Source: Anthoceros angustus
Taxonomy: Eukaryota; Streptophyta; Anthocerotopsida; Anthocerotales; Anthocerotaceae
Reading direction: 5' to 3'
Assembly: GCA_010909165.1 (NCBI GenBank)
Contig: MU008160.1
Span: 1,116,001 to 1,180,000, forward strand
Length of the DNA stretch: 64,000 nucleotides
Program-made: the position numbers and the translations under genes
Shown here: piece by piece, positions 32,007 through 43,564 of the stretch
Layout: each line of letters starts with the position of its first letter
Position numbering within the stretch: the stretch's first letter is position 1
Notes under the pieces: model-generated
Told to the model about the DNA's origin: nothing
Seen by the model: the letters and a program-made list of their open reading frames with translations, nothing else
Database searches by the model: none

Positions 32007-33210
32007 ATCCCCGACAAAGCAAGCAAGACTACAAAAGGTTAGGGAATCACCACTAGTTGTCCATCATAGTGAAGACTAAACGAGGTTCTTTGAAATCAAG
32101 ACACCATCCCCACTTGCCAATTAAGACGATCCATGTAACGTAGGGGTCGGTTTCAATCGCCCATCATAGCATATGATGGATGTAACCGAGAGAGAACGAG
32201 ATTCTTGAATCAAGAAACAGCATCCCCACTCAAGACCACATCCATGGTGCTCCCATTCCTCCTCCATAAGATGATCCACGAGGCGCTCACCGCTTCCGGA
32301 GTGTCCAAAATTTGTCACCTTATTCTCCAAAACCCGGAAGGAGGATTCGCACTCCTCTCGAGGTACTTAGCGCCAATTTGAGTAGGCGGACAACTTCCCT
32401 ACACGGCGGAACCCCAAGCCAGGATGGCGCCACTTGTTCGCATGGCAAACGGGAGACTTGTATCACAACCATCTTGTGAAGCAAGCGGTGGGCTATGTCC
32501 TCACCTTGTTTACTATGTGTCCTCAACAATGGTCCGAAGGCTCGCAGTTTTCCAGGACAAGCCAAAGGCCCCGAGTACACCGGCTCGCTGAGCTGCTACC
32601 GCTTGAGTGCGCTCGGAACAAAGGGGGTCCGGAGAGAAATCATCAACGCGTCTTCTTTACTCTTTCCAGATGCCGAGGCAACGGCCAAGATCGATACCAC
32701 ACTCAAAGAAAAGAGATTGATTTGTGGCCCAATTCTAGTGCCTCATCACCGCTACAAGAAGCAAGAGGTCGATCATCGAAATTGCGAACCACGTCATCGC
32801 AACAATCGGCTTTTTCACGTAAACCCTTAAACCTGAACCTGCCTCTTCCACGACGTTTGTACTCACCATAATTATAATTAAATAAGTGAAATATTTAAGA
32901 CTTGGGATACTTTTTATACTTATAAGAAAAGCTTTAAAATATTTTTCAACCTATCAATTACCTATCTATCCTCCCACCCTCTCCACTCCTTATCTATCCT
33001 CCCACCCTCTCCACTCCTTATCCCTCTATCGTCCCCACTCCTTATCCCTCTATCATCTCCCTTCCCCGCCTTCTCCTTTCCACATAACAAGTCTATTACT
33101 CCAACTCTACTATGTAACTCATTGGTCATTATCACGCTATCATTGTCTTCATCATCCTCACCTATGATATCCGCATCCTCATCATCTTGACTCATGTTAT
33201 CCTCGCCTTG
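32007..33210. other. no gene; short duplication and pyrimidine-rich repeat
   Basis: A block with ATCAAGA.AC.CATCCCCACT occurs twice (about 32095 and 32215). At 32960-33075, CTCTCCACTCCTTATC...CTATC units form a pyrimidine-rich minisatellite. An acidic minus-strand frame just right of it (EDDEDNDSV) may be the C-terminal tail of the CACTA transposase. Confidence 0.5.
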
Positions 33211-33214
33211 AGCC

Positions 33215-36115
33215 TCACCTTGTACTATGCGTCTTCCACGTGCGCTTGTACCCACCACAATTTTCCATGCATTTTAGAATTCTCATACAAAAGACTTGCT
33301 CCACTTTCTCCGATACTAGTACAAATGGCTCATCCTCCAACTTATCATTGGATAACATGACATCGTTAACCATGAACATACGAGATGTATCTGTTTTGAT
33401 GGTGTGTGCTCTTTGTTCCATTGAGCCTTGAACCATCTCACCTTCAACACATTTACTTTTTAGACGGCCCTAAGTCCACCTCCAAAATCTTTTCCACCTT
33501 TCCAAAGATAGGGAAAATCGCTATAATAGGTTCGGTGTCCCCGCGATGTGAAACACATGCTTGGCTATATAGATGTTTTATAATGCTATCACATGTATTC
33601 TTTCCCCTGTCTGCATCTATAGTCCTTATATGATTTCCATATGCCCACATCATTTTATATGATCGCACACGCTGAGGAGGTCCTCGCACAATTGCGTCAC
33701 ATCCAACCCATAGGTTTGTACCGCATTTCCCTTTCTTCGCTACTATAACTTCATCTATCAACCATTCTCGCAAAAGGACGTTGCTGCTCATACCGTCATA
33801 CACTTTTCGCCATTTTTGAGTACAGTGAGTTTTCCACTAACACTTTCCTCATCATTGCATTTCCACATCATTCGGTCATAATTTTGCCATTCCTTGCAAT
33901 AACACCCCACATTGGGTGACATCATCTTCGATTTCCACACTCTTGGTGCCTCTTCATGTGTATTTCCAAAGAACTCGAGCTATAAAACATTATCTCTTGT
34001 GCTAAGTATCCTAAAGCCATGCTACCTTGTCGGGCTTTAACAAGTCCCTTTAACACTTTCATGTGCCTTTCTAAGAAATACATCCATCGATATCGAGTTG
34101 GTCCACATAATTCAACCTCCCGCACAAGATGAACAACAACATGTACTTGACTTGTAGAAAAGTCGTTGGAAATTCCTCCAACACACACATGATCTCCACA
34201 CTTTTCACCTTCATAGCTGGAATTTCATCCTTCGCAATTTCTTTTGAACAAAGCCACCGAATAGCTCGGCAAGATCACATATAGCCTTGTGAACATCATG
34301 ATGTATTAATCCTTTCAAGACAATTGGCCACAAATCCGTTAATGATGGTGATGATCATGAGACTTTAACCGAAAATTCCTCTTCTCTCCCTTTAGAAAAA
34401 CAACGCTCAAATTTGACCCATACCCAGGGAGTACGTATGCAAATCCTTGTTCTCAATTTTTCCTCTGCATTAGCATACATTCGCCTCTTTTGCCATGTCC
34501 AAGAACCGGCCGTGTCGTTATAAATGTCCGTCCCTGGTTCGCCAGTTTTTGCTACCTTGCACCCCATTTACAATGTTTTGGCCTCTTTGTCTCCTTCCAG
34601 CGATGGCCTCGCATGGGGCCACCAATCTTGTTTGGTATTTGAATACTCAAGATCTCTACGACTACCAAGGGAATCTTGATTCCCACATATGTGTGCCAAA
34701 ATCATTGACTTACATTCTTTCCAATGTGCATGATATCAAATAAGTGTCTCGATCAACAATATCGCAACCACCAAATAGCATGACTAAAAGTTAACCTTCA
34801 TGAATAGCTATTAGTCTACCTACCGATGCTACCAATAATATAATTAAAATATTCTTGAAAAGGGTAATACTTGCAAGACCCCATATGCATGCATACATAC
34901 CTCCCAAGATGGAAGCTCCTTAAAATTGAAGGCTCCGCTAGTAACACGTGGCCCTGCCTTCACCATTGTCTTTTGCATATTTCCGGTTAAAGCTTTCGAT
35001 CATAATATCCTCCGAGTTGGTGCATAGTCCGGATGAATAATTTCCATCCCCTTTCCATTGAATGAATCCCGCTCTTCCACTCTAAACTTGTGTTCCTCTG
35101 GTAAAATTTTCTAAAATTCTTATCATACGTCATTTTGTTTGTGAACATTGACTTTCTTGCTTCTAATTTGTCCCAACATATTGGACATGCCCGCTTCCCT
35201 TTTGTTTGCATTTTAGAAGTGAAAGAATATCCTGGATAATCATGCATCGTCCACAACAATAAGGCCTTCAATTTAAATTGTCTTTGAGCATTTCCAATAG
35301 CCATAGAAGCATCTTGTACGACCACACCTTCCTCCCAGACCTTCAACTCTTGATGAGTGGTTGAAATATATATCCGCATCTTTGACTTGCTTGGACCGGA
35401 ATAATCATTGACAACAATATATGCCCATTCTTGATAGATAACCAAGGAGTTATAATTGATAAGAAGCAGGCCATATAGAATACCTAGAACTTTGGTGCCC
35501 AAAGGGATTAATCCCATCCGTAGCAAGTCCTAATCGAATGTTGCGCGTCTCCTTAGCAAACTCTGGATAAGTGTTGTCCACATGTTCCCATGCATAGCTA
35601 TCTGATGGGACCCGCATAATCCCATCATTAGACTTATTTGTGGCGTGCCATGACATCATACTTGCTAGCTCCGGACATCTAAACATTTGTTTCAATCTAG
35701 GAATCAATGGAAAATATCAAGTAGCTTAACGGTACACTGTTTCTTCGTGTCAATTCGATACCTATGTTCCCACATCTTTAATAGCAATTGAAAACTACTG
35801 AACAACATACAATCATCTTGACAAGCATGTATGGATGTATATGTTAGGCCAAACCCTTAAGCATCTTTTTAATTTCAGCCCTACTTTTGGCAACTTGTTG
35901 CCAACCGGGAGGCCTAATTTGCCTAGTAATGATAAAATTGAATTCAAAGATGCATCCGACCAGCCATGCCTCCTTTGGATGTTCAATAACAATAAAATGA
36001 ATGCCAATAAACTTATCTCGGCTCCAACCCATAGAGGCGGTTGCGCGGTGTGCATCGTCTTTAATTCCTCGTGCAAGGAATCGACTGTTTTAGTCATGCG
36101 ATGAAACCCCACCAA
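33215..36115 (-). pseudogene. CACTA (En/Spm) transposase, TNP2 type, fragmented
   Basis: On the minus strand the segments occur in TNP2 order. N-terminal region 36115-35813 (ILLLLNIQRRHGWSDASLNS), then YIHTC with a CMLF-like stretch. The Transposase_21 core (35707-34987) holds RLGLATDGINPFG, SRYSIWP, LKVWEEGV, LLWTMHDYPGYSF and TKGKRACPICWD. DUF4218-like sequence (34188-33922) reads VHVVVHLVREVELCGPTRYR and WMYFLERHMKVLKG. DUF4216-like sequence (33803-33215) reads RTIDADRGKNTCDS and DEPFVLVSEKVEQVF. TNP2 catalyses cut-and-paste movement of CACTA elements. Frame changes between and within segments make this copy inactive as written. Spacing is compact, with short intron-like gaps. Confidence 0.85.
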
Positions 36116-36509
36116 GTGCCTCCACCAACTCTATGGTCACTTGTTCGTGGGATGAATGTTGACATGTTCTTCATCAACCTCAAAATGATCATCAACCTCA
36201 ATAAAATCTTGTTCCTCTTCAACTGATTATTCAATCACACGCACAAAATAAATATCAAATAAGTATATAAAATATTGTAGTACTATATAGAATAAATTAT
36301 ATTATAATTTAATAACTTTAGTATAACCACTATTATTAAGGAAATATTGAACAACATGCAAAACTAAAAGGTTAAGAAGTCAAGTCGACAAGATATACTA
36401 ATTGTTTTGTTGCGATATAGTCAATATACACAAGGTACAAGACCCTCAACATCAACTCTTCTACATCCTACACACAAAAACTATTCCACATCCTCGTGCA
36501 TCAACTTTG

Positions 36510-37313
36510 CCTTCAATTTCTTCCACTCCATCTGCGTAATTTAATGTGTCTATGTACTCTTCCCGCACGGCCTTCCTTTTGGCTTCAAATGGTTCGGGTT
36601 ATACCAATTGTAATCAACAAACAACTCTTCCCAGCATTAATGGTCCTCACCGCCCAAGTGCAAATCCAATCAAGATGGTCGTCACTTAGTAGCTCATGCC
36701 CATCCGACCTTTCTTCCCATATGCAATTTTGCTTGATTGCGATATTTCCACTACTACTATTCATATATCCCGCCACATTCCCATATGCAACATGCCCATC
36801 GAGGTACTCAATTGGGCCATCATTAACATCTTTACCGAGTCTATTGAAAGTCAATGCATACTTCGGAACTGTAACGTAGTTCACTATCTTGTTATATTCT
36901 CCTGTATACTTTGGACCCCAAACACAAACAAAGGAACTCCATTCACATTATCTTTTCTCACTACGATTTTCTCCATGGAAAATAAACCCAACCCCATGGT
37001 CGGGTTTGTTGCCTCCTTCACTATCCACCTTCCCCCAATATAGAAATGACTTGTTAATAGGAATAGGTCCCTTCTCCCACATTCCCCATTCTCTAGGGTA
37101 CACGCCTTTCAAAAGATGCTTGTATAAAACAATAGCATCATGAGACTTTGGATCTTCCCCTCTTTTGGATGATAAGGAGGTGCAATAAAGGGTCCATGGT
37201 CCCGCCTTTCCATCCAAAGGTTTTCCTACACCGCAAAGCCATGTGTCCACTCCTACGCCTGTACTTGTTATAACATGCAAACAAATCAAACTCCTTCCAA
37301 CTATAAAAAACAA
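36510..37313 (-). pseudogene. SET-domain-like reading frame beside the CACTA transposase
   Basis: Minus-strand segments: GVDTWLCGVGKPLDGKAGPW and DAIVLYKHLLKGVYPREWGM (37313-36948); then NYVTVPKYALTFNRLGKDV, EYLDGHVAYGNVAGYMNSSS and QNCIWEE (36884-36740); then TWAVRTINAG followed, after a one-base shift near 36627, by EELFVDYNWYNPNHLKPKGR. The NVAGYMNSS and GEELFVDY elements match the two C-terminal SET motifs (N-x-x-x-x-x-N-S and E-L-x-x-D-Y) of protein lysine methyltransferases. Histone is the usual substrate of that family; here activity is unknown. It lies just upstream of the transposase on the same strand, so it is probably carried by the element. Confidence 0.6.
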
Positions 37314-37549
37314 CCATAATTACACATATGAATAATTAAACTACCTTTAATATAACAAGACAAACATACTTACCACAATTAGTATGCCACATCGTAATTA
37401 TTCTATAGATAATATTATATAATTGCTTTATTATTGTATTTTCTAGCATAGAAGAAAAGGGCTCCATAATTACTTCATTAGTTTATTTCCTAGCATAGAA
37501 GAAAAGGATTGCAACTCACAGCCAGGCTACGGTTCTCCTTGTTCCGCTA

Positions 37550-37640
37550 TTTCTTCTCCTCCTCCTCCTTCTCCTCGTCCTCCTTCTCCTCCTCGTTGTT
37601 CTTCTCCTCCTCGTCCTCCTTCTCCTCGCTTCTTCATCTC
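37550..37640. repeat. CTC/CCT triplet microsatellite
   Basis: An impure run of TCCTCCTCCTTCTCCTCGTC units. The neighbouring 37320-37550 and 37650-38180 show no gene. Confidence 0.85.
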
Positions 37641-38189
37641 CTTGCGGTTCTCCACCGGGACTTCATTCTGTGGAGGTAAGGTCCATTCTTGCGCAAATGT
37701 TTACGATTGGTTAGCTCACGAACTCGCCTTGCACTCTTTGCACCAACATTTTTGGAAAATATATTGGATATTTGGGCGCTTAAATCTACGAGCGATCCAT
37801 AAGGACCTACCTCAACAATGATCGTGGGTTAGCTTAAGCTCGACAACACTTGCCCCTCCTTCACCGAGCACGCTGGAAAGTGCAGAGGCTACCTTCGATG
37901 AAGTGCTCCGGCCCTCGCCCAACCTCCGTGATCCGTAAATCCGCATAAATGAGCCAATTCTAATCTAGAGCAATTCCATGCAACTCGATAACGCGATACT
38001 CAAAACGCTTTACAAAGAGCATAGACCGCGGACTTGTAGCTATCTAGCATCCAGCGGATGGTCGATTTAGGTGTGCACCGTTTTTTTATTGACCCTTGCT
38101 ACTAGAAGGCCCTCGCCACGCACGATGGAAGGCCCTTCTAGCTATGTAGTGGATGGTTAGTAGCGGGACAAGAGAAGGCCTCACATGGT

Positions 38190-38560
38190 GCTTATTAGGC
38201 GGTCAATCCAAAGCGCTTTACAACACGAGGCGCTGTAAATCGGTTGCAAATTATCAACGCCTCTTATCAACGCATGCAACATTTGCAACGACCAGCAGCC
38301 AATTCTAATCATGAGCAATTGCATGCAACTCGATAACACCAAAACGCTTTGCAAAGAGCACCACCGCAAACGGACTTGTAGCTATCTAGCATCGCTGCGG
38401 ATGGTGCCCTTGCTATGAGAAGGCCCTCGCACGCAATGGAAGGCGGCTTGGCCTCTACTGATGTCAAAACCGCAGCTTGGCCTCTACGGTGCAATGGTCC
38501 AAAGCGAAGCTAGCTACAGCAATAGCAATTTGCAAAGCATCTGTAAAGCACCGTAGTATG
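38190..38560. repeat. TTTACAAC/GCAAA-rich block, probable CACTA subterminal region
   Basis: Repeated GCGCTTTACAACACGAGGCG, TTTGCAAAG.GC and a partial duplication (AGCAATT.CATGCAACTCGAT at about 37970 and 38310; GCTATCTAGCAT at about 38040 and 38380) form the right flank of the CACTA gene pair. This is the expected place for the 5' subterminal repeats of a minus-strand element. An exact CACTA terminus was not located. Confidence 0.5.
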
Positions 38561-39549
38561 CTATTGATATAGCCTTAGCTTACTTAAGGCGCAAGCCTTT
38601 CCTTATTTATGGGACTCAAGATTGTGAAATGTGTGAGCAACTTTATATCAAAAGCTCGCATTTTTACATCACCGATAGGCGATCGCCTTTGCCAACCTCG
38701 CATGACTTGGGTAGACTACGTAAACCACATTTGTGATGAGTTCATTATCACTCGATCCGCCCCGGTCCATCGTGAGCATAGTCTTCACAAAAGGTATGGC
38801 TCTCAGGCTCCATTCGTGATGCCGATTAAAACCTTCGACAAACAAAAATCTACCTTATTAGCATTTATCATGCAAAGAAATGATCACTCACAGACTTTTA
38901 CACTTACGATAGAAGGAGATGATTAGGTTGGGCACAAGATCCAGATTTCTCCAACAGTCGAGTCATCCGTAGTTCCGCTTTCTTCACAAAAGTAAGCCCT
39001 TGGAGACCGGATCGAGAGTAGTACCAATCGTGATGATAGCTCGACCGTGGCGCATGGAAGCATGTGACCAAAAACAAGGACGAGTTCCATCCGAAGGGTG
39101 GGACCCTTCTTTCTCCGAGGAAGGCTAGAGGACGAATGTTACACAACCCTTGTCACAAGGGTCAAAGTTTGCACACCATGTGCATCACCTCCTCTTCATC
39201 ACGCTGCCTCCTCGACTGGGATCCACCTCGAAGGTCTCGGCCGGCGCCGCCAGTTGTTTACCGCCATCACCTCCGGTTCTCCCGCCGCTGCCAGTTGTTT
39301 ACCGCCATCACTCAAAACGCACTTGACGGCCGGTCGCTTAACACAATCGGAGTTTACAACCGTAGTTCACAATCGCTGGTCGGACAAACACAATCACCAG
39401 TGTGTGCAGCACTTTGAGCCGCATAACCGCCTCACTTGGGAACGGATCAGCTATAAACTATAGTGTACCGAGTTCGCTACTGGAAACAGGAACAAAGTGA
39501 CAGCCCCAAGGAGCCCCTTACTCTCAAACCCATGGCGCCAAAGAAACCA
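38561..39549. other. no recognisable gene; 45-bp duplication
   Basis: GCCAGTTGTTTACCGCCATC occurs at about 39250 and 39291. Open frames across this part have no family signature. The GC content rises toward the gypsy complex. Confidence 0.4.
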
Positions 39550-40950
39550 TATGGCGCGACTTTCGCCGATGGCCACCGCACAATCCTGTCGGTCGCTAGG
39601 AAGAAGTCCGCTCCAAGGGAATGATAGGCTACCGCGCTTCGTGTGATTCCTACTTCTAGCGCTGCTCACCCTCAACACACATACTCCTAACTACTCACAA
39701 CGCTCACCGTATAAGCCTTGTGATGGCTAAACGCTTAAGGACCTGTCACGTCTGTGACTGCTCACATCCGTCCTCACACATCCAGCCCTTTCCTTTCTCC
39801 TCTCACGCTACACTCCCGCCTTAGAAAAGACGCTGGTTACATGCCGACCTCCTCCGCTGCTCCGGCCTCCGTCCGGCTCAGACGCCTCCCGAGTTCCTCC
39901 GGCCACACGCCCACGTCCGGCCGCTGCTCCGGACGAGCACGTCACACCACCCTTCCCCGCACACACCACAACGCTGCTAGGTCCGCCAGACCTTGATCAA
40001 TCTCCCGAGCTGCCGTGCTCGCTGACTCAGACTCACGTTAGCAAGAAGACACACAAAGGTCCGCAAGAACGCGGATCAACACCAAGAGAAAGATGATTTA
40101 TCTGTGGGCCTTAGCCCTCTTATACTACGCCAAGGTCGGCGCCTTTATTACACCTCTATTCGAGCCGAGGGCCACTGCCCCTAACCACCGCCTACTATCC
40201 TCGCTTATTCCACCTATCGCCGTCGGTGGGCTGGATGGCCCTCATTCCTTCTTGGCACCGGCCCAAAGCCGAGCTGCCGGGCAAGCAAGACCTAATCGGA
40301 TGATCCGCGAGGGACCCTTCTTCCTGAGGGTCCAGTCAGCCACCGGCGGCCCGACAACGGCGGGCCACCACCAAGTCTTCCTCCTCCCTCTTCTCTCTCG
40401 GCGGCCCCGCAGGGCCTCCAAGGTTGGATCTGGGTGGTGGATGGTGGCTCCCCACTCCCGAGTTTGGACCTCAGACTGCCTCGACTCGAGTCCGGACCTC
40501 TAGGTCCGGCCTCCGGGTCCGGCCTCCGGCCCCTTCTGAGTCCGGCCCCTGGGACCGGACCCTCCGGGTCCGGCCTGACCCAACCTTCGGGTCCGGACCT
40601 CGTGGTCCGACTCTACCAGAGTCTGGATCCCTAAGTCCAGACGGGCCGGACCTGATCCGCCTTCTCGGAGTCCGGACAAAGTCCGACCTCGCTCCTGGGC
40701 ATGCCTCCGCCGCTAGCCACGGGTTCATCCACCGAGCCTCCCTTGGTTCCCGAATGCCCGCTGCCCCTTCCCCTTCAAGATCCTCCTCGTCCTTCCATGC
40801 GAGGGTGCCGAGCTTACCTCCTGTGGCGCCCTTCCTCCTCCTCCTCCGCTTCCTCGCTGCTGCCGCTCATCAGCCCTAGGACTCCCTGCCCAGCTGCCCC
40901 CCGGTCCGCCTCCTCGCCTCCTCCTCCTCCTTCCTTCCGAAGTCCCTCCG
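39550..40950 (-). repeat. LTR A (3' LTR) of the GC-rich gypsy element
   Basis: The left edge (ATGGCGCGACTTTCG) matches LTRs B-D. A minus-strand TATA box (TAGTATAAGAGGG) lies at 40115-40127. Short GTCCGG repeats fill 40480-40690, on the U3 side of that TATA. The shared stretch CCACGGGTTCATCCACCGAG follows at about 40717. To the right it passes into the coiled-coil ORF, as LTR D does. The exact right end is uncertain. Confidence 0.7.
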
Positions 40951-43274
40951 CCTAGGGTGGCGCAGACCTCGTGAGCCTTGAGGAGCTCTGGTAGTAGGCG
41001 GTCGGAATCGACTTGCCGAATCGCCTCCTCCATGAGCCCGAGCACCCCTCTCCTCCAAAGGTGCTCCAATCGAGCCGCCCACCGCCTGCCTCGTGGCCAA
41101 GCCACCAGAGGGCGGACCCTTGAGGCCAAAGGCTGCCTCTACCTCTTGCAACCTTCGCGCCGCCTCCTCCTCCTCCTCTGTTGTTCCCCGCCATTTGGGC
41201 CATGGAGCCGAGCTCCTTCCGCCTCGCAACCCCAGCTTCCTTCCTCCTTCCTCCTTCTTCTATTCTTTCCCGAGGTCCTCCACTTCCTTCTCCAGGGCGG
41301 TATCCCGCCCGACTCGGCTTCCGCCACGCCTCCGCAACCCGGGCGACGCCGAACTCGCACCGCCTTCCCCTCTCTTTCAAGCGAGCTGGAGGCCCACCTC
41401 TCGTCAAGTCTTGGATTCTCGTTGAGAACCCCCGCCGCTCCGATGCATCTTGGAGTTGCAACCCAAGGTGTCCTTGTTGTCCTCCGCCTCCGCCTCCGCC
41501 TTCTACCTCGCACTGCACTCGAGGTCCCCAATCCCGTGCTGGCCTCTGGCCTCCGGGCTCGACGGCTTGCCCATGCGGCCACTTGCTCGGCTCGATTGGC
41601 CGCCTCTCCACCGGCCCGATCACGCCGATAGTGATCGCGATCGGCCGCCGTGGCCTCCGCCTCCTTGGCCACCTTCACCGAGCCTCCACTTGGCTCGTCC
41701 ACGGGCCGCCTCCAGATCCCGCGCCTGCTCGCTTGCCCGGCCTCCGCTCACACGCCTCCGCCTGCAGAGGTCCTCCGCCCGCTGGGCCTCCTTGCCTCAC
41801 TGCTCCTCCATGAAGGAATTTGGTCCGGCCCCTTGGATGGACCAGACCTCCTCTCCGCCTCCCGCTTTCCTCAATCCGCCGAGCTTCCTTCCTTCTCGCC
41901 TGGCTCCTCCAACGCCTCCCGGAGGAGCACCATGCGCCCGGTGGCTTCCACCTCCGGGCCTTCTCGGCCATCCCGCAGACCCAGCATACCGTCCATGACG
42001 GTAGCTGTGACCCGCCGTGTTTCCTCCACGGCCGCCGTGAGGCTCCCACAAAGTCCGAGGAGCGATCTCACGGTCCGTCAAGGACCTCCATACCATGAGC
42101 AAGTCCGGACTGGGTTCTCCGGACCCAATCAGACCCTTAGGTCCCGAGGCCGAGCCCGAGCTTCCCCTCCTTGGCCCTTTTGGCATGAGCTCCTTCTCCG
42201 CCCCTTTCCTCGGGCTCGGCGGAGGTGATGGAGTCCGGAGCACGCCTTTTGCCCTTCCGGGCGCGAGGACGGCCCGGATGCGGCCGCCGTGGCCTCCGCC
42301 TCCTTGGCCCTTTTGGCGCGAGCTCCTTCTCGCCTCCCATCGCTTCCTCCGCTTCAGTGGGAAGAGGTACTGCACCGACCGGGGTGCCGCCGTGGTCTTG
42401 CGCTTTGCCTCCGTCCGCGGGCTCCTCACCGAGTGATGGGGTGCTGGGGCCGGCCGCCTCGGCCGGCTGCCCGGGTTGGGGCACGGAAGGAGGAGGCGAA
42501 TTGCTTCCCATACTGGTGGTGAGGGGTCCGCCCAGCGTATGGAGTCCGGAATCCTCCCATCCTCCTCCCGAGTCCGCTTGGTTTTTTCGACCGGCCTCCT
42601 CCCTCCGGCCTTGCCCGCCTCCACTTCCAGGGCCTCCCCTTTCCCGAGCGCTCAAGCTCTCCTTCCGAGGAGTTCAAATGCCCCATACATGGATCGTATG
42701 GGGACTGATGGCGGGGCTTCGCCCCGAGCTTATGAGCCTCGCTAAACCGGGCGAAGATAATCCTTCCCCCCCGCCTCTTCCCCGGCACGCGTGCGGGGAA
42801 CACTAATAGATTATCACCAAGGTGATCCACCTTGGTGAGTAGGTTCCAGTGGACATGATCCGCCACCGACTGACCGTCGGCCAGTCGGATATCGACCAAC
42901 CGTTGGTGGTCCGCTGCCCTGTGCCTTAGACGCCGGTGGACCTATCTTCCCCTTCGCCTTGAGGGGCTCCGGCACCACTCCCCCCTCTTCCTCCTTGGGG
43001 CGGTTGTAGGCCGCCTTCAGGACCTCCAAGGTCCATCGCCTTGGGTCCTCCCGGAGGTTCTTGGACCGCACCTCCTTATTGACCGCCGCCAGCATCTTCC
43101 GGGCAAACTCCCGGACCAGAGTGACATCCAAATGTCCGCACCATTTGGAACACATCCAAATGCCACTCGCACCAATTCCCCGCCTCGGAGCCAGAGCCCA
43201 AAGTCCGGATAGCGGGTCACAATGTTGCGCCCACAAGGTTCCATGGCTCCCAAACTTCCGCGGCTTTTGGGTGC
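40950..43274 (-). pseudogene. extra coiled-coil ORF between integrase and 3' LTR
   Basis: Starting at about 43274 (MAPKSRGSLGAMEPCGRNIV), minus-strand segments continue LVREFARKMLAAVNKEVRSK (about 43120), then a basic central part, then long Glu/Ala/Arg-rich stretches (AKRAKEGK, EEARRR) typical of coiled coil. The frame changes often. No enzyme motif is recognised. Some plant gypsy lineages carry an additional ORF beside gag-pol, and this is such an ORF by position. The same region is present in the second copy (54850-58770). Confidence 0.5.
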
Positions 43275-43564
43275 CATCGCCTTCTTCTCCTTGGTTGCGC
43301 CGTCAGACCGCTGCACGTGAGCCTCTCGCCGCGCTGCTCGCTTCTCCGACCTCAACGGTGAGCCGCGCACAAGACGTCGAGTGTCCCACGAGATACCGCC
43401 AGAGAGCCGGACGGAGCGCAAGAGATCGCGAGAATTGTCTCGAGGTCACAAAATGACCTTCTTCCGCGACCACGCCGGAGTAACCGGGCGGAGGGCGCCT
43501 TCTGTCAGAATCGCCGAGGTCGCATGGCTTACTCGCGCTTACGCCGCCGCATTGCCTACTCCGC

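Noticed and set aside
40093-42899. Plus- and minus-strand Pro/Arg-rich open frames in LTR A and the ORF region
   Set aside because: Frames inside the LTR and GGTCCGG arrays are repeat-driven. Only the minus-strand segments conserved in both element copies were kept.
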